This document shows positions 43,442-51,908 of a DNA stretch of 64,000 nt, piece after piece. Below the pieces are notes generated by a model. That model was given only the letters and a program-made list of their open reading frames with translations, did not search any database and was not told the origin of the DNA. Positions within the stretch are counted from its first letter, which is position 1; each line of letters starts with the position of its first letter. The stretch is taken from the NCBI RefSeq assembly GCF_022023855.1, contig NZ_CP059453.1, positions 498,001 to 562,000 of the forward strand, written 5' to 3'. The translations under genes and the position numbers were made by a program. The DNA is from Azospirillum brasilense (GTDB lineage Bacteria; Pseudomonadota; Alphaproteobacteria; Azospirillales; Azospirillaceae).

Positions 43442-46400
43442 ATGTCGAAATACTTCATCGACCGGCCCGTCTTCGCCTGGGTCATCGCCATCGTCATCAT
43501 GCTGGCGGGCGGTTTGGCGATCCTGGGCCTGCCCGTCGAGCAATACCCGAAGATCGCTCCGCCGACGGTGTCCATCACCGCCAGCTACCCCGGCGCGTCC
43601 GCGAAGACGCTGGAGGACACGGTCACCCAGGTCATCGAGCAGAAGATGACCGGGCTCGACCATTTCCGCTACATGTCCTCGAACAGCGATTCGTCGGGCA
43701 ACGTCACCATCACCCTGACCTTCGAGCCGGAGGCCAACCCGGACATCGCCCAGGTCCAGGTGCAGAACAAGCTCCAGCTCGCCGTGCCGCTCCTGCCCCA
43801 GGAGGTGCAGCAGCGCGGCCTCCAGGTGTCGAAGGCCGGCAACGATTTCCTGATGGTCGCCGGCTTCGTGTCCAGCGACGGGCGGCTGAGCCAGGGCGAC
43901 ATCGCCGACTATGTGGCCTCCAACCTCCAGGACACGATCAGCCGCGTCGAGGGTGTGGGCGACATCACCGTGTTCGGCCCCCAGCACGCCATGCGGATCT
44001 GGCTGGACCCCGACGCGCTGAACAGCCACCAGCTGACCACCATCGACGTCACCAACGCCATCAAGGCGGAGAACGCGCAGGTGTCGGCGGGCCAGCTCGG
44101 CGGCGCCCCGGCGGTCCCCGGCCAGCGCATCAACGCCACCATCATGGCGCAGTCGCGCATGCAGACGCCGGAGGAGTTCGGCGCCATCCTGCTGCGCGTC
44201 AATCCCGACGGCGGCCAGGTGCGGCTGCGCGACGTCGCGCGGATCGAGATCGGGCAGGAAACCTACGAGATCACCGCCCGCTACAACGGCAAGCCGGCGG
44301 CGGGCCTGGGCGTCAAGCTGGCGACCGGAGCCAACGCGCTGGACACCGCCGCGGCGGTGAAGGCGCGCATCGCCGAGCTGTCGGCCTTCTTCCCCGAAGG
44401 GCTGGAGGTCATCTACCCCTACGACACGACGCCCTTCGTCGAGCTGTCGATCCACGAGGTCGTCAAGACGCTGATCGAGGCGATCATCCTCGTCTTCGCC
44501 GTGATGTACCTGTTCCTGCAGAACTTCCGGGCGACGCTGATCCCGACCATCGCGGTCCCCGTGGTGCTTCTCGGCACCTTCGGCGTGTTGTCGCTGTTCG
44601 GCTTCTCGATCAACACGCTGACCATGTTCGGTATGGTGCTGGCCATCGGCCTGCTGGTCGACGATGCCATCGTGGTGGTGGAGAACGTCGAGCGCGTGAT
44701 GAGCGAGGACGGGTTGCCCCCGCGCGAGGCGACCCGCAAGTCGATGGGCCAGATCACCGGCGCGCTGATCGGCATCGCGCTGGTTCTGTCCGCCGTGTTC
44801 GTCCCCATGGCCTTCTTCGGCGGCTCCGCCGGCGCCATCTACCGTCAGTTCTCGTTGACCATCGTGTCGGCGATGGCGCTGTCGGTGCTGGTCGCCCTGG
44901 TGCTGACCCCGGCGCTCTGCGCGACCATCCTGAAGCCGGTGGCGAAGGGCCACGGCCACGCCAAGCGTGGCTTCTTCGGTCTGTTCAACCGCGGCTTCGA
45001 CGCCAGCAGCCGCGTCTATCTGCGCGGCGTGCGCGGGGCGGTGTCGCGGCTCGGGCGCTACGGAATCGCCTACGCGCTGATCGTCGGCGGCTTGGCCTAC
45101 CTGTTCCTCCAGATGCCCTCCTCCTTCCTGCCGCAGGAAGATCGCGGAACCATGTTCGTGCTGTGGTCGGCCCCGCCGAACGCCAGCATTGAGCGCACGA
45201 TGGAGACCACCAAGCAGGTCGAGACCTATTTCCTGGAGAAGGAGAAGGATAGCGTCGAGGGCCTGTTCACCATCGCCGGCTTCAACTTCGCGGGCCGCGG
45301 CCAGAACGCCGGCATGGCCTTCGTCCGGCTGCGCGACTGGAGCGAGCGCGAGTCCGCAGACCGCAAGCCGACGGCCATCGCCGGGCGCGCCATGGGCGCC
45401 CTGTCGAAGGCCAAGGACGCGGTGGTCTTCGCCTTCATGCCGCCGTCGGTTCCGGGGCTCGGCAACGCCACCGGCTTCGACCTCCAACTGGTGGACCGCG
45501 GCGGCGTCGGGCACGACCGGCTGATGCAGGCGCGCAACCAACTGCTGGGCTTGGCGGCGCAGAACCCCAAGCTGGTCGGCGTCCGCCCGAACGGTCTGGA
45601 GGACACGCCGCAGTTCAAGCTGACGGTGGACCGCGAGAAGGCCAGCGCGCTCGGCCTGTCGCTGACCGACGTCAACACGACCCTGACGGCGGCCTGGGGC
45701 TCCTCCTACGTTAACGACTTCATCGACCGGGGGCGCGTGAAGCGCGTCTATCTCCAGGCGGACGCCCCCTACCGCATGCAGCCGAGCGACGTCGATCGCT
45801 GGTACGTCCGCAACGCCATGGGGCAGATGGTGCCTTTCTCCGCCTTCACCACGGCGCAATGGACCTACGGGTCGCCGAAGCTGGAGCGGTACAACGGCAT
45901 GTCCTCGCTCAACATCCAGGGCTCCGCGGCGCCGGGCATCAGTTCCGGCGAGGCGATGCAGGAGATGGAGGCAATGATGGCCAAGCTGCCGCCGGGCGTC
46001 GGTTATGAATGGACCGGCCTGTCCTACGAGGAGCGGTTGAGCGGGTCGCAGGCCCCGGCGCTCTACGCCCTGTCCATGCTGATCGTCTTCCTCTGCTTGG
46101 CGGCGCTCTACGAGAGCTGGTCGGTGCCGGTGTCGGTCATTCTGGTGGTGCCGCTGGGCGTCATCGGCGCCGTGCTCGCCGCCACGCTGCGCGGTCTGCC
46201 GAGCGACGTCTACTTCCAGGTGGGCCTGCTGACGACCATCGGCCTGTCGGCGAAGAACGCCATCCTGATCGTGGAGTTTGCTAAAGCGTTGTACGACGAA
46301 GGCATGGAGCTGAAGGACGCCGCCATCGAGGCGTGCCGCCAGCGCCTGCGCCCGATCATCATGACCTCGCTGGCCTTCGTGCTGGGCGTTCTGCCGCTGG

Positions 46401-46594
46401 CGACCAGCAGCGGCGCCGGTTCGGAAAGCCAGAACGCCATCGGCGTCGGCGTGATGGGCGGCATGATCTCCGCCACCGTGCTGGCGATCCTGTTCGTCCC
46501 GGTCTTCTTCGTCGCGGTCTACCGTCTGTTCGGCAGCAAGCGCGCCGGTGCCCACACCCCGCCGGGTGCCGAGCCGGTTCCCGCCGGCGACTGA
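43442..46594 (+). CDS. RND multidrug efflux pump (AcrB/HAE1 type)
   Basis: A 1050-aa inner-membrane proton-driven exporter, of normal length. It has twelve helices and two large periplasmic loops. The proton-relay residues are visible: the Asp-Asp pair in LLVDDAIVVVENVERVM (TM4) and the Lys in LSAKNAILIVEFAK (TM10). N-terminal FIDRPVFAWVIAIVIMLAGGLAI is characteristic. It probably exports amphiphilic toxins or antibiotics. It forms an operon with the adaptor and is followed by a strong terminator at 46622. Confidence 0.96.
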   Translation: MSKYFIDRPVFAWVIAIVIMLAGGLAILGLPVEQYPKIAPPTVSITASYPGASAKTLEDTVTQVIEQKMTGLDHFRYMSSNSDSSGNVTITLTFEPEANPDIAQVQVQNKLQLAVPLLPQEVQQRGLQVSKAGNDFLMVAGFVSSDGRLSQGDIADYVASNLQDTISRVEGVGDITVFGPQHAMRIWLDPDALNSHQLTTIDVTNAIKAENAQVSAGQLGGAPAVPGQRINATIMAQSRMQTPEEFGAILLRVNPDGGQVRLRDVARIEIGQETYEITARYNGKPAAGLGVKLATGANALDTAAAVKARIAELSAFFPEGLEVIYPYDTTPFVELSIHEVVKTLIEAIILVFAVMYLFLQNFRATLIPTIAVPVVLLGTFGVLSLFGFSINTLTMFGMVLAIGLLVDDAIVVVENVERVMSEDGLPPREATRKSMGQITGALIGIALVLSAVFVPMAFFGGSAGAIYRQFSLTIVSAMALSVLVALVLTPALCATILKPVAKGHGHAKRGFFGLFNRGFDASSRVYLRGVRGAVSRLGRYGIAYALIVGGLAYLFLQMPSSFLPQEDRGTMFVLWSAPPNASIERTMETTKQVETYFLEKEKDSVEGLFTIAGFNFAGRGQNAGMAFVRLRDWSERESADRKPTAIAGRAMGALSKAKDAVVFAFMPPSVPGLGNATGFDLQLVDRGGVGHDRLMQARNQLLGLAAQNPKLVGVRPNGLEDTPQFKLTVDREKASALGLSLTDVNTTLTAAWGSSYVNDFIDRGRVKRVYLQADAPYRMQPSDVDRWYVRNAMGQMVPFSAFTTAQWTYGSPKLERYNGMSSLNIQGSAAPGISSGEAMQEMEAMMAKLPPGVGYEWTGLSYEERLSGSQAPALYALSMLIVFLCLAALYESWSVPVSVILVVPLGVIGAVLAATLRGLPSDVYFQVGLLTTIGLSAKNAILIVEFAKALYDEGMELKDAAIEACRQRLRPIIMTSLAFVLGVLPLATSSGAGSESQNAIGVGVMGGMISATVLAILFVPVFFVAVYRLFGSKRAGAHTPPGAEPVPAGD

Positions 46595-46621
46595 CGGTTC
46601 GGCTGCGGCTGGAAGCGGAAG

Positions 46622-46652
46622 GCCCGGTCCCGGAAACGGGGCCGGGCTTTTT
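46622..46652 (+). terminator. intrinsic terminator of the RND operon
   Basis: An 11-bp stem (46622-46632 with 46637-46647, one G-U pair) with a GAAA tetraloop, followed by five T residues. It lies 28 bp after the pump stop codon. Confidence 0.92.
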
Positions 46653-46723
46653 GCTGCGCGGGAACGCTTTCGTTGGGGGCTGCGGCAGAACGGCACAGGA
46701 TGCGCGGCATCTGGTAGAGCGGC

Positions 46724-46752
46724 TTGCCCTCAAACTAATATACTAGTATTTA
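46724..46752 (+). promoter_or_regulatory. GntR-type promoter/operator pointing antisense into hexR
   Basis: On the + strand: -35 TTGCCC (46724-46729), a 17-bp spacer and -10 TATTTA (46747-46752), with the operator CTAATATACTAG at 46735-46746. The layout copies the pyk promoter. Downstream on the + strand there is only the antisense of hexR (46750-47586) and, about 1.2 kb away, pflB. Its target is therefore unclear: an antisense RNA or a long pflB leader. Confidence 0.6.
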
Positions 46753-47586
46753 TTGCTCGCGGGGGTGGCGGCTGAGCGCCTGCTTGTGGCGTTCCAGCCG
46801 CTCCCGCAGGGCGTCGCCTTTGCGCAGCGCCACGGCAATCGACAGTATGTCGCCGAGGACCAGATGGCTGATGCGCGACGTCATGGGCGAGTGGATGTCG
46901 AAGTCTTCCGTGACGTCGGCGAGCAGGCTGACCGTGGCGAGCTGCGCCAGCGGCGAGCCGGAGCGGGTGATGGCGACGACCATGGCCCCGGCGGACAGCG
47001 CGTTCTGCACGGCCTCCAGCATGTCGCGGGTACCGCCCGAGCTGGACACCGCGACCACCGCGTCGCCCGGGGCGAGCGACAGGGCCGACACGAAATAGAC
47101 GTGCGCATCGCTGTAGGCGACGGTCGGGATGCCCAGCCGGAAGAAGCGGCGCTGGATGTCCTGCGCCACCGTGCCGGAGTTGCCGGAGCCGTAGAACTCG
47201 ATCCGCCGCGCCCCGGCCAGCAGGTCGGCGGCGCGGTCCACCGATTCCGCCGACAGGTTGTTGCGCACCTGCATGAGTGTCGCCAGGGTGCGGTCGAACA
47301 CCTTCCCCGCGATGCCCGCCGCGCGGTCGTCCGGGCTGACCTCCTGGTCGATGAAGGGCATGCCGGCGGCGATGTCCTGCGCCAGCTTGATCTTGAACTC
47401 GCGGAAGCCGCTGCAGCCCAGCGCGGAGCAGAAGCGGGCGATGGTCGGTTCGCTGACTCCGGCGCGCCCGGCCATGTCGGCCATCGACAGGGTGATGACC
47501 TCGCCCGGCTGGGCCAGCACGCAGTCCGCCAGCTTCCGTTCCGAAGGACGGAGCCCGTCACGCACCGCCATGATCCTCGCCAGCAT
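46750..47586 (-). CDS. hexR: RpiR-family regulator, HexR-like
   Basis: A 278-aa RpiR regulator. The N-terminal HTH_6 domain (residues about 1-76: LRPSERKLADCVLAQPGEVITLSMADMAGRAGVSEPTIARFCSALGCSGFREFKIKLAQ) and SIS sugar-phosphate domain (about 115-255: IEFYGSGNSGTVAQDIQRRFFRLG, VVAVSSSGGTRDMLE) closely resemble HexR, which senses 2-keto-3-deoxy-6-phosphogluconate and controls Entner-Doudoroff, gap, pyk and related genes. Two TGTAG-N5-CTACA-type sites lie between it and the divergent pflB, consistent with control of both. The stop codon lies against an antisense promoter at 46724-46752. Effector identity is from family knowledge only. Confidence 0.85.
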   Translation of the reverse strand: MLARIMAVRDGLRPSERKLADCVLAQPGEVITLSMADMAGRAGVSEPTIARFCSALGCSGFREFKIKLAQDIAAGMPFIDQEVSPDDRAAGIAGKVFDRTLATLMQVRNNLSAESVDRAADLLAGARRIEFYGSGNSGTVAQDIQRRFFRLGIPTVAYSDAHVYFVSALSLAPGDAVVAVSSSGGTRDMLEAVQNALSAGAMVVAITRSGSPLAQLATVSLLADVTEDFDIHSPMTSRISHLVLGDILSIAVALRKGDALRERLERHKQALSRHPREQ

Positions 47587-47627
47587 CGGCCTGTTCCCCT
47601 GTTCCGTCCGTCCGCCACCGTAGCACG

Positions 47628-47642
47628 GATAGCAAAACTACA
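47628..47642. promoter_or_regulatory. HexR-like site near hexR start
   Basis: GATAGCAAAACTACA, matching 13 of 15 positions of the full palindrome at 47784. It lies 41 bp upstream of the hexR start codon, a position suited to autorepression. Confidence 0.6.
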
Positions 47643-47783
47643 TGACCCGATAGAAGAGTGCTATCGGCCGTGCTGTCCCACATACCGGGACCGCTGACGA
47701 TGCGGCGTTCCGTCACAGTAACTTCATCAAAGAACGTGGAAAATCAACCGCTTTTGCCTTGCGCGCTTCGTGGTTCCGGTCTA

Positions 47784-47798
47784 TGTAGCAAAACTACA
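47784..47798. promoter_or_regulatory. HexR-like site upstream of pflB
   Basis: TGTAGCAAAACTACA has perfect 5-bp arms (TGTAG/CTACA) around CAAAA. Its length and form fit known HexR operators of the TGTAA-N5-TTACA type. It is 160 bp upstream of pflB. Confidence 0.68.
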
Positions 47799-47957
47799 GA
47801 ATGACTTTTGGCCCTGCCGGCTTCACAGCCCGTTGCCATACCGCCGCTCCCGCCCTGACCGGGGGCCGGCGGTCTTCCGACCCCTCCACTGGGGGCCTCC
47901 AGGGTCGATCAGCGACGCGGCGCGTGCCGCCCAGACGCCTTTTCGTGAGGAGACATC

Positions 47958-50240
47958 ATGGACACCCTGCTGAGAGACGGACTCGTCGAGACCCCGGAAC
48001 AGCAAGCCGAGCGCCCCTGGCGCCGCTTCGTTCCGGGCGTCTGGCAGCAAGAGGTCAACGTCCGCGACTTCATCGTCCGCAACGTCCATCCCTACGCCGG
48101 GGACTCACGTTTCCTGACCGGCCCGACCGGACGGACCCGGGCGCTGTGGGACAAGGTCACGGCCCTGCTGAAGGAGGAGCGCGCGGCCAAGGGCGGCGTG
48201 CTCGACGCCGACACGGAGGTCTTCGGCTCGATCACCGCCCACGCGCCGGGCTACATTGACCGCGAGCTGGAACTCGTCGTCGGCCTGCAGACCGACAAGC
48301 CGTTGAAGCGCGCGATCATGCCCTTCGGCGGCTGGCGGATGGTCAAGAACGGGCTGGAGGCCTACGGCTTCAAACCCTCGCCCAAGCTGGAGGAGGTCTT
48401 CCCCGGCCTGCGCAAGTCGCACAACGACGGCGTCTTCGACGTCTACACCGAGGAGATGCTGCGCTGCCGCAAGTCGGGCGTCATCACCGGCCTGCCGGAC
48501 GCCTACGGCCGCGGGCGCATCATCGGCGACTACCGCAGGCTGGCGCTCTACGGCGCGACCTTCCTGATCGAGGACAAGAAGGCCCAGTACAAGAGCCTGG
48601 AGGTCGATCGCATCGACGAGCACACGCTGCGCCTGCGCGAGGAGATCACTGAGCAGATCAAGGCCCTGAAGGAACTCGCCGCCATGGCGACCTCCTACGG
48701 CTTCGACGTGTCGCGCCCGGCGGCCAACGCCCGCGAGGCGGTGCAGTGGACCTACCTCGCCTATCTGGCGGCGGTGAAGGAAGCCAACGGGGCGGCCATG
48801 TCGCTTGGCCGGGTGTCGAGCTTCCTCGACGTCTTCGTCGAACGCGACCTGCGCGACGGCATGCTGACCGAGGAGGAGGCGCAGGAGTTGATCGACCAGT
48901 TCGTGACCAAGCTGCGCATCGTCCGCTTCCTGCGCACGCCGGAATACGACCAGCTCTTCTCCGGTGATCCGACCTGGGTGACGGAATGCATCGGCGGCAT
49001 GGCGCTCGACGGGCGGACGCTGGTGACCAAGAACAGCTTCCGCATGCTCCAGACCCTGAACAACCTCGGCCCGGCGCCGGAACCGAACCTGACGGTGCTG
49101 TGGTCGGAAAGCCTGCCGGAGGGCTTCAAGAAGTTCTGCGCCGAAACGTCGATCAAGACCTGCTCGGTGCAGTACGAGAACGACGACCTGATGCGGCCCT
49201 TCTGGGGCGACGACTACGGCATCGCCTGCTGCGTCTCGGCCATGCGCATCGGCAAGCAGATGCAGTTCTTCGGCGCCCGCGCCAACCTCGCCAAGACGCT
49301 GCTCTACGCCATCAACGGCGGCCGCGACGAGGTGTCGGGCGAGCAGGTCGGCCCGGCCTTCGCGCCGATCACCGGCGACGTGCTCGACCACGACACGGTG
49401 GTCGCCCGCCTGCTGCCGATGATGGAATGGCTGGCGCGCGCCTACATGAACACGCTCAACGCCATCCACTTCATGCACGACAAGTACATGTACGAGCGGC
49501 TGGAGATGGCGCTGCACGACCGCGACGTGCTGCGCACCATGGCCTGCGGCATCGCCGGCCTGAGCGTGGTCGCGGACAGCCTGTCGGCGATCAAGCACGC
49601 CACGGTGAAGGTGGTGCGCGACGAGCGTGGGCTGGCCACCGACTTCGTGATCGAGGGCGACTATCCGGCCTTCGGCAACAACGACGATCGGGTCGACGGG
49701 ATCGCGGTGTGGCTGGTCGAGACCTTCATGGGCCTGCTGCGCAAGCAGAAGGCCTACCGCGACGCGGTGCCGACGCAGTCGGTGCTGACGATCACCTCGA
49801 ACGTGGTCTACGGCAAGAAGACGGGCAACACGCCGGACGGGCGCAAGGCCGGCCAGCCCTTCGCGCCGGGGGCCAACCCGATGCACGGGCGCGACCGCAA
49901 GGGGGCCATCGCCTCGATGGCGTCGGTGGCCAAGCTGCCCTACGCCCACGCCCAGGACGGCATCAGCTACACCTTCACCATCGTGCCCGGCGCGCTGGGC
50001 CCGACCGAGGGCGAGCGGGTGGACAATCTGGTGGGCATGCTGGACGGCTATTTCGGCCAGGGCGGCCACCACATCAACGTGAACGTCTTCGATCGCGAGA
50101 CGCTGCTGCACGCCATGGACCATCCGGAGCTGTACCCGCAGCTGACCATCCGGGTGTCGGGCTACGCGGTGAACTTCATCAAGCTGACCCGCGAGCAGCA
50201 GATGGACGTCATCAGCCGCACCTTCCACGGCGCGCATTGA
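47958..50240 (+). CDS. pflB: pyruvate formate-lyase (formate C-acetyltransferase)
   Basis: A 760-aa glycyl-radical enzyme converting pyruvate and CoA to acetyl-CoA and formate. The catalytic pair Cys424-Cys425 is in GIACCVSAMRIGKQ and the radical Gly735 in RVSGYAVNF near the C-terminus. Length equals classical PflB. The substrate-specific residues look like true PFL rather than glycerol or choline lyases. The activase pflA and formate channel focA are 15 kb to the left on the other strand. It is followed by a palindromic repeat and eno. Control appears to be by the HexR-like protein at the divergent region, perhaps with long-range input from the GntR-type promoter at 46724. Confidence 0.97.
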   Translation: MDTLLRDGLVETPEQQAERPWRRFVPGVWQQEVNVRDFIVRNVHPYAGDSRFLTGPTGRTRALWDKVTALLKEERAAKGGVLDADTEVFGSITAHAPGYIDRELELVVGLQTDKPLKRAIMPFGGWRMVKNGLEAYGFKPSPKLEEVFPGLRKSHNDGVFDVYTEEMLRCRKSGVITGLPDAYGRGRIIGDYRRLALYGATFLIEDKKAQYKSLEVDRIDEHTLRLREEITEQIKALKELAAMATSYGFDVSRPAANAREAVQWTYLAYLAAVKEANGAAMSLGRVSSFLDVFVERDLRDGMLTEEEAQELIDQFVTKLRIVRFLRTPEYDQLFSGDPTWVTECIGGMALDGRTLVTKNSFRMLQTLNNLGPAPEPNLTVLWSESLPEGFKKFCAETSIKTCSVQYENDDLMRPFWGDDYGIACCVSAMRIGKQMQFFGARANLAKTLLYAINGGRDEVSGEQVGPAFAPITGDVLDHDTVVARLLPMMEWLARAYMNTLNAIHFMHDKYMYERLEMALHDRDVLRTMACGIAGLSVVADSLSAIKHATVKVVRDERGLATDFVIEGDYPAFGNNDDRVDGIAVWLVETFMGLLRKQKAYRDAVPTQSVLTITSNVVYGKKTGNTPDGRKAGQPFAPGANPMHGRDRKGAIASMASVAKLPYAHAQDGISYTFTIVPGALGPTEGERVDNLVGMLDGYFGQGGHHINVNVFDRETLLHAMDHPELYPQLTIRVSGYAVNFIKLTREQQMDVISRTFHGAH

Positions 50241-50253
50241 GGCGCAAGGTTCT

Positions 50254-50363
50254 GCCCCCACCCTAACCCTCCCCCGCTGGGCGGGGGAGGGAACAAAATC
50301 TCCCTCTCCCGCCCAGCGGGGGAGGGAAGGGGCCCGCGGCGAAGCCGTGGGAAGGGTGGGGGC
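50254..50363. repeat. GC-rich intergenic palindrome, copy 2
   Basis: It begins GCCCCCACCCTAACCC and ends GGGTGGGGGC, with inner arms CTCCCCCGCTGGGCGGGGGAGGG and CCCAGCGGGGGAGGG. It sits between pflB and eno, which run in the same direction, so it may lower or modulate read-through. It belongs to the four-copy family of this window. Confidence 0.85.
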
Positions 50364-50420
50364 TCCGCCGCGACCACCTCCCCACAAAATCCACCCTCCA
50401 ATCAAGGTCCATACCCCGCC

Positions 50421-51698
50421 ATGAGCGCCATTACCGAAATCCACGCCCGCGAGATCCTCGACAGCCGTGGGAACCCGACCGTCGAGGTGGACGTCCTGCT
50501 CGAATCCGGCGCCTTCGGCCGCGCCGCCGTTCCGTCGGGCGCCTCGACCGGCGCGCACGAGGCGGTGGAGCTGCGCGACGGCGACAAGTCCCGCTACGGC
50601 GGCAAGGGCGTGCTGAAGGCCGTGGAGTCGGTCAACGGCGAGATCTTCGACGCCATCGCCGGCCTCGACGGCTCCAACCAGCGCGCCCTCGACCTCGCCA
50701 TGATCGAGCTGGACGGCACCCCCAACAAGGGCCGGCTCGGCGCCAACGCCATCCTCGGCGTCTCGCTCGCCGTCGCCAAGGCCTCGGCGGAAGAGGCCGC
50801 CCTGCCGCTGTTCCGCTACGTCGGCGGCGCCTTCGCCAACCTGCTGCCGGTGCCGATGATGAACATCATCAACGGCGGCGCCCACGCCGACAACCCGATC
50901 GACATCCAGGAGTTCATGGTCATGCCGGTCGGCGCCGAGAACGGCGCCGAGGCCATCCGCATGGGCTCGGAGATCTTCCAGGCGCTCAAGAAGAAGCTCA
51001 AGGACGCCGGCCACAACACCAACGTCGGTGACGAGGGCGGCTTCGCCCCCAACCTCGCCTCGACCGAGGACGCGCTGGGCTTCGTGATGAAGGCCATCGA
51101 GGCCGCCGGCTACAAGCCGGGCGATGACGTCATGCTCGCCATCGACGCCGCCTCGACCGAGTTCTTCAAGAACGGCAAGTACGAGCTGGCCGGCGAGGGC
51201 AAGTCGCTGGCGCCGGAGCAGATGGTCTCCTACTGGGCCGATCTGGTCGGGCGCTACCCGATCATCTCGATCGAGGACGGCATGGCCGAGGACGACTGGG
51301 AGGGCTGGAAGGCTCTGACCGACGCCATCGGCGGCAAGGTGCAGCTGGTCGGCGACGACCTGTTCGTGACCAATCCGGCGCGTCTGGCGGACGGCATCCG
51401 CAAGGGCGTGGGCAACTCGATCCTGGTCAAGGTCAACCAGATCGGCACGCTGTCGGAGACGCTGGAATCCGTGGACATGGCGCACAAGGCCGGCTACACG
51501 GCCGTTCTGTCGCACCGCTCGGGCGAGACCGAGGACAGCACCATCGCCGATCTGGCGGTCGCCACCAACTGCGGCCAGATCAAGACCGGCTCGCTGTCGC
51601 GCTCCGACCGGCTGGCCAAGTACAACCAGCTCATCCGCATCGAGGAGATGCTTGGCACCGCCGCCCGCTTCGCCGGCCGCGGCATCCTCAAGGCGTAA
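50421..51698 (+). CDS. eno: enolase
   Basis: A 425-aa enolase (2-phosphoglycerate to phosphoenolpyruvate). Conserved motifs: AREILDSRGNPTVEVDV, VPSGASTGAHEAVELRDGD, MNIINGGAHADN, SIEDGMAEDDW (metal ligands), LVKVNQIGTLSET (catalytic Lys) and SHRSGETEDSTIADLAV. It is full length. It lies between pflB and pta rather than with pyrG/kdsA as is common, suggesting a second, pathway-linked enolase or relocation. No GntR-type site lies directly before it; it may be co-transcribed with pflB through the repeat. Confidence 0.97.
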   Translation: MSAITEIHAREILDSRGNPTVEVDVLLESGAFGRAAVPSGASTGAHEAVELRDGDKSRYGGKGVLKAVESVNGEIFDAIAGLDGSNQRALDLAMIELDGTPNKGRLGANAILGVSLAVAKASAEEAALPLFRYVGGAFANLLPVPMMNIINGGAHADNPIDIQEFMVMPVGAENGAEAIRMGSEIFQALKKKLKDAGHNTNVGDEGGFAPNLASTEDALGFVMKAIEAAGYKPGDDVMLAIDAASTEFFKNGKYELAGEGKSLAPEQMVSYWADLVGRYPIISIEDGMAEDDWEGWKALTDAIGGKVQLVGDDLFVTNPARLADGIRKGVGNSILVKVNQIGTLSETLESVDMAHKAGYTAVLSHRSGETEDSTIADLAVATNCGQIKTGSLSRSDRLAKYNQLIRIEEMLGTAARFAGRGILKA

Positions 51699-51771
51699 CG
51701 GACCCGCGGAAGGCGGCCTGCGGCAAAGTGTCCGGTGATGCCGGATTTGCTGCGCCGCACCGCCTTTCCCG

Positions 51772-51783
51772 CTAATATATCAG
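51772..51783. promoter_or_regulatory. GntR-type operator upstream of pta
   Basis: CTAATATATCAG, identical to the gap copy. It lies 126 bp before the pta start and 74 bp after eno. No good -35 could be placed on the + strand, so the exact promoter is uncertain. Confidence 0.62.
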
Positions 51784-51908
51784 TACACAAAGACGCTCAT
51801 ACAAGAAGACGGCAAGACGCGCTTCCCCTTTCAGCAAGGCGCGCGCCGGGAGGGATCGGCTGAAACGGGCAGCATCATGCCTATTTCTCTTATCCGGAGT
51901 GTTCTGCA

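Larger units (their letters stand above)
47587..47957. promoter_or_regulatory. hexR-pflB divergent control region
   Basis: A 371-base gene-free region. It contains two HexR-like palindromes (47628-47642 and 47784-47798) and a dyad CCGATAG-N7-CTATCGG (47647-47667 region). An FNR/Anr-type site (TTGAT-N4-ATCAA) was looked for and not seen, so oxygen control of pflB, if any, uses something else. Promoter boxes for pflB could not be assigned with confidence. Confidence 0.55.

Noticed and set aside
43367..46696. 1109-aa open frame antisense to the RND pump
   Set aside because: Composition (His, Arg, Gln, Gly) and lack of any fold point to a shadow of the pump gene, which has all its catalytic residues.
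48105..51515. 1136-aa open frame antisense to pflB and eno
   Set aside because: It spans two well-supported genes and the repeat between them; no plausible domain can be read.
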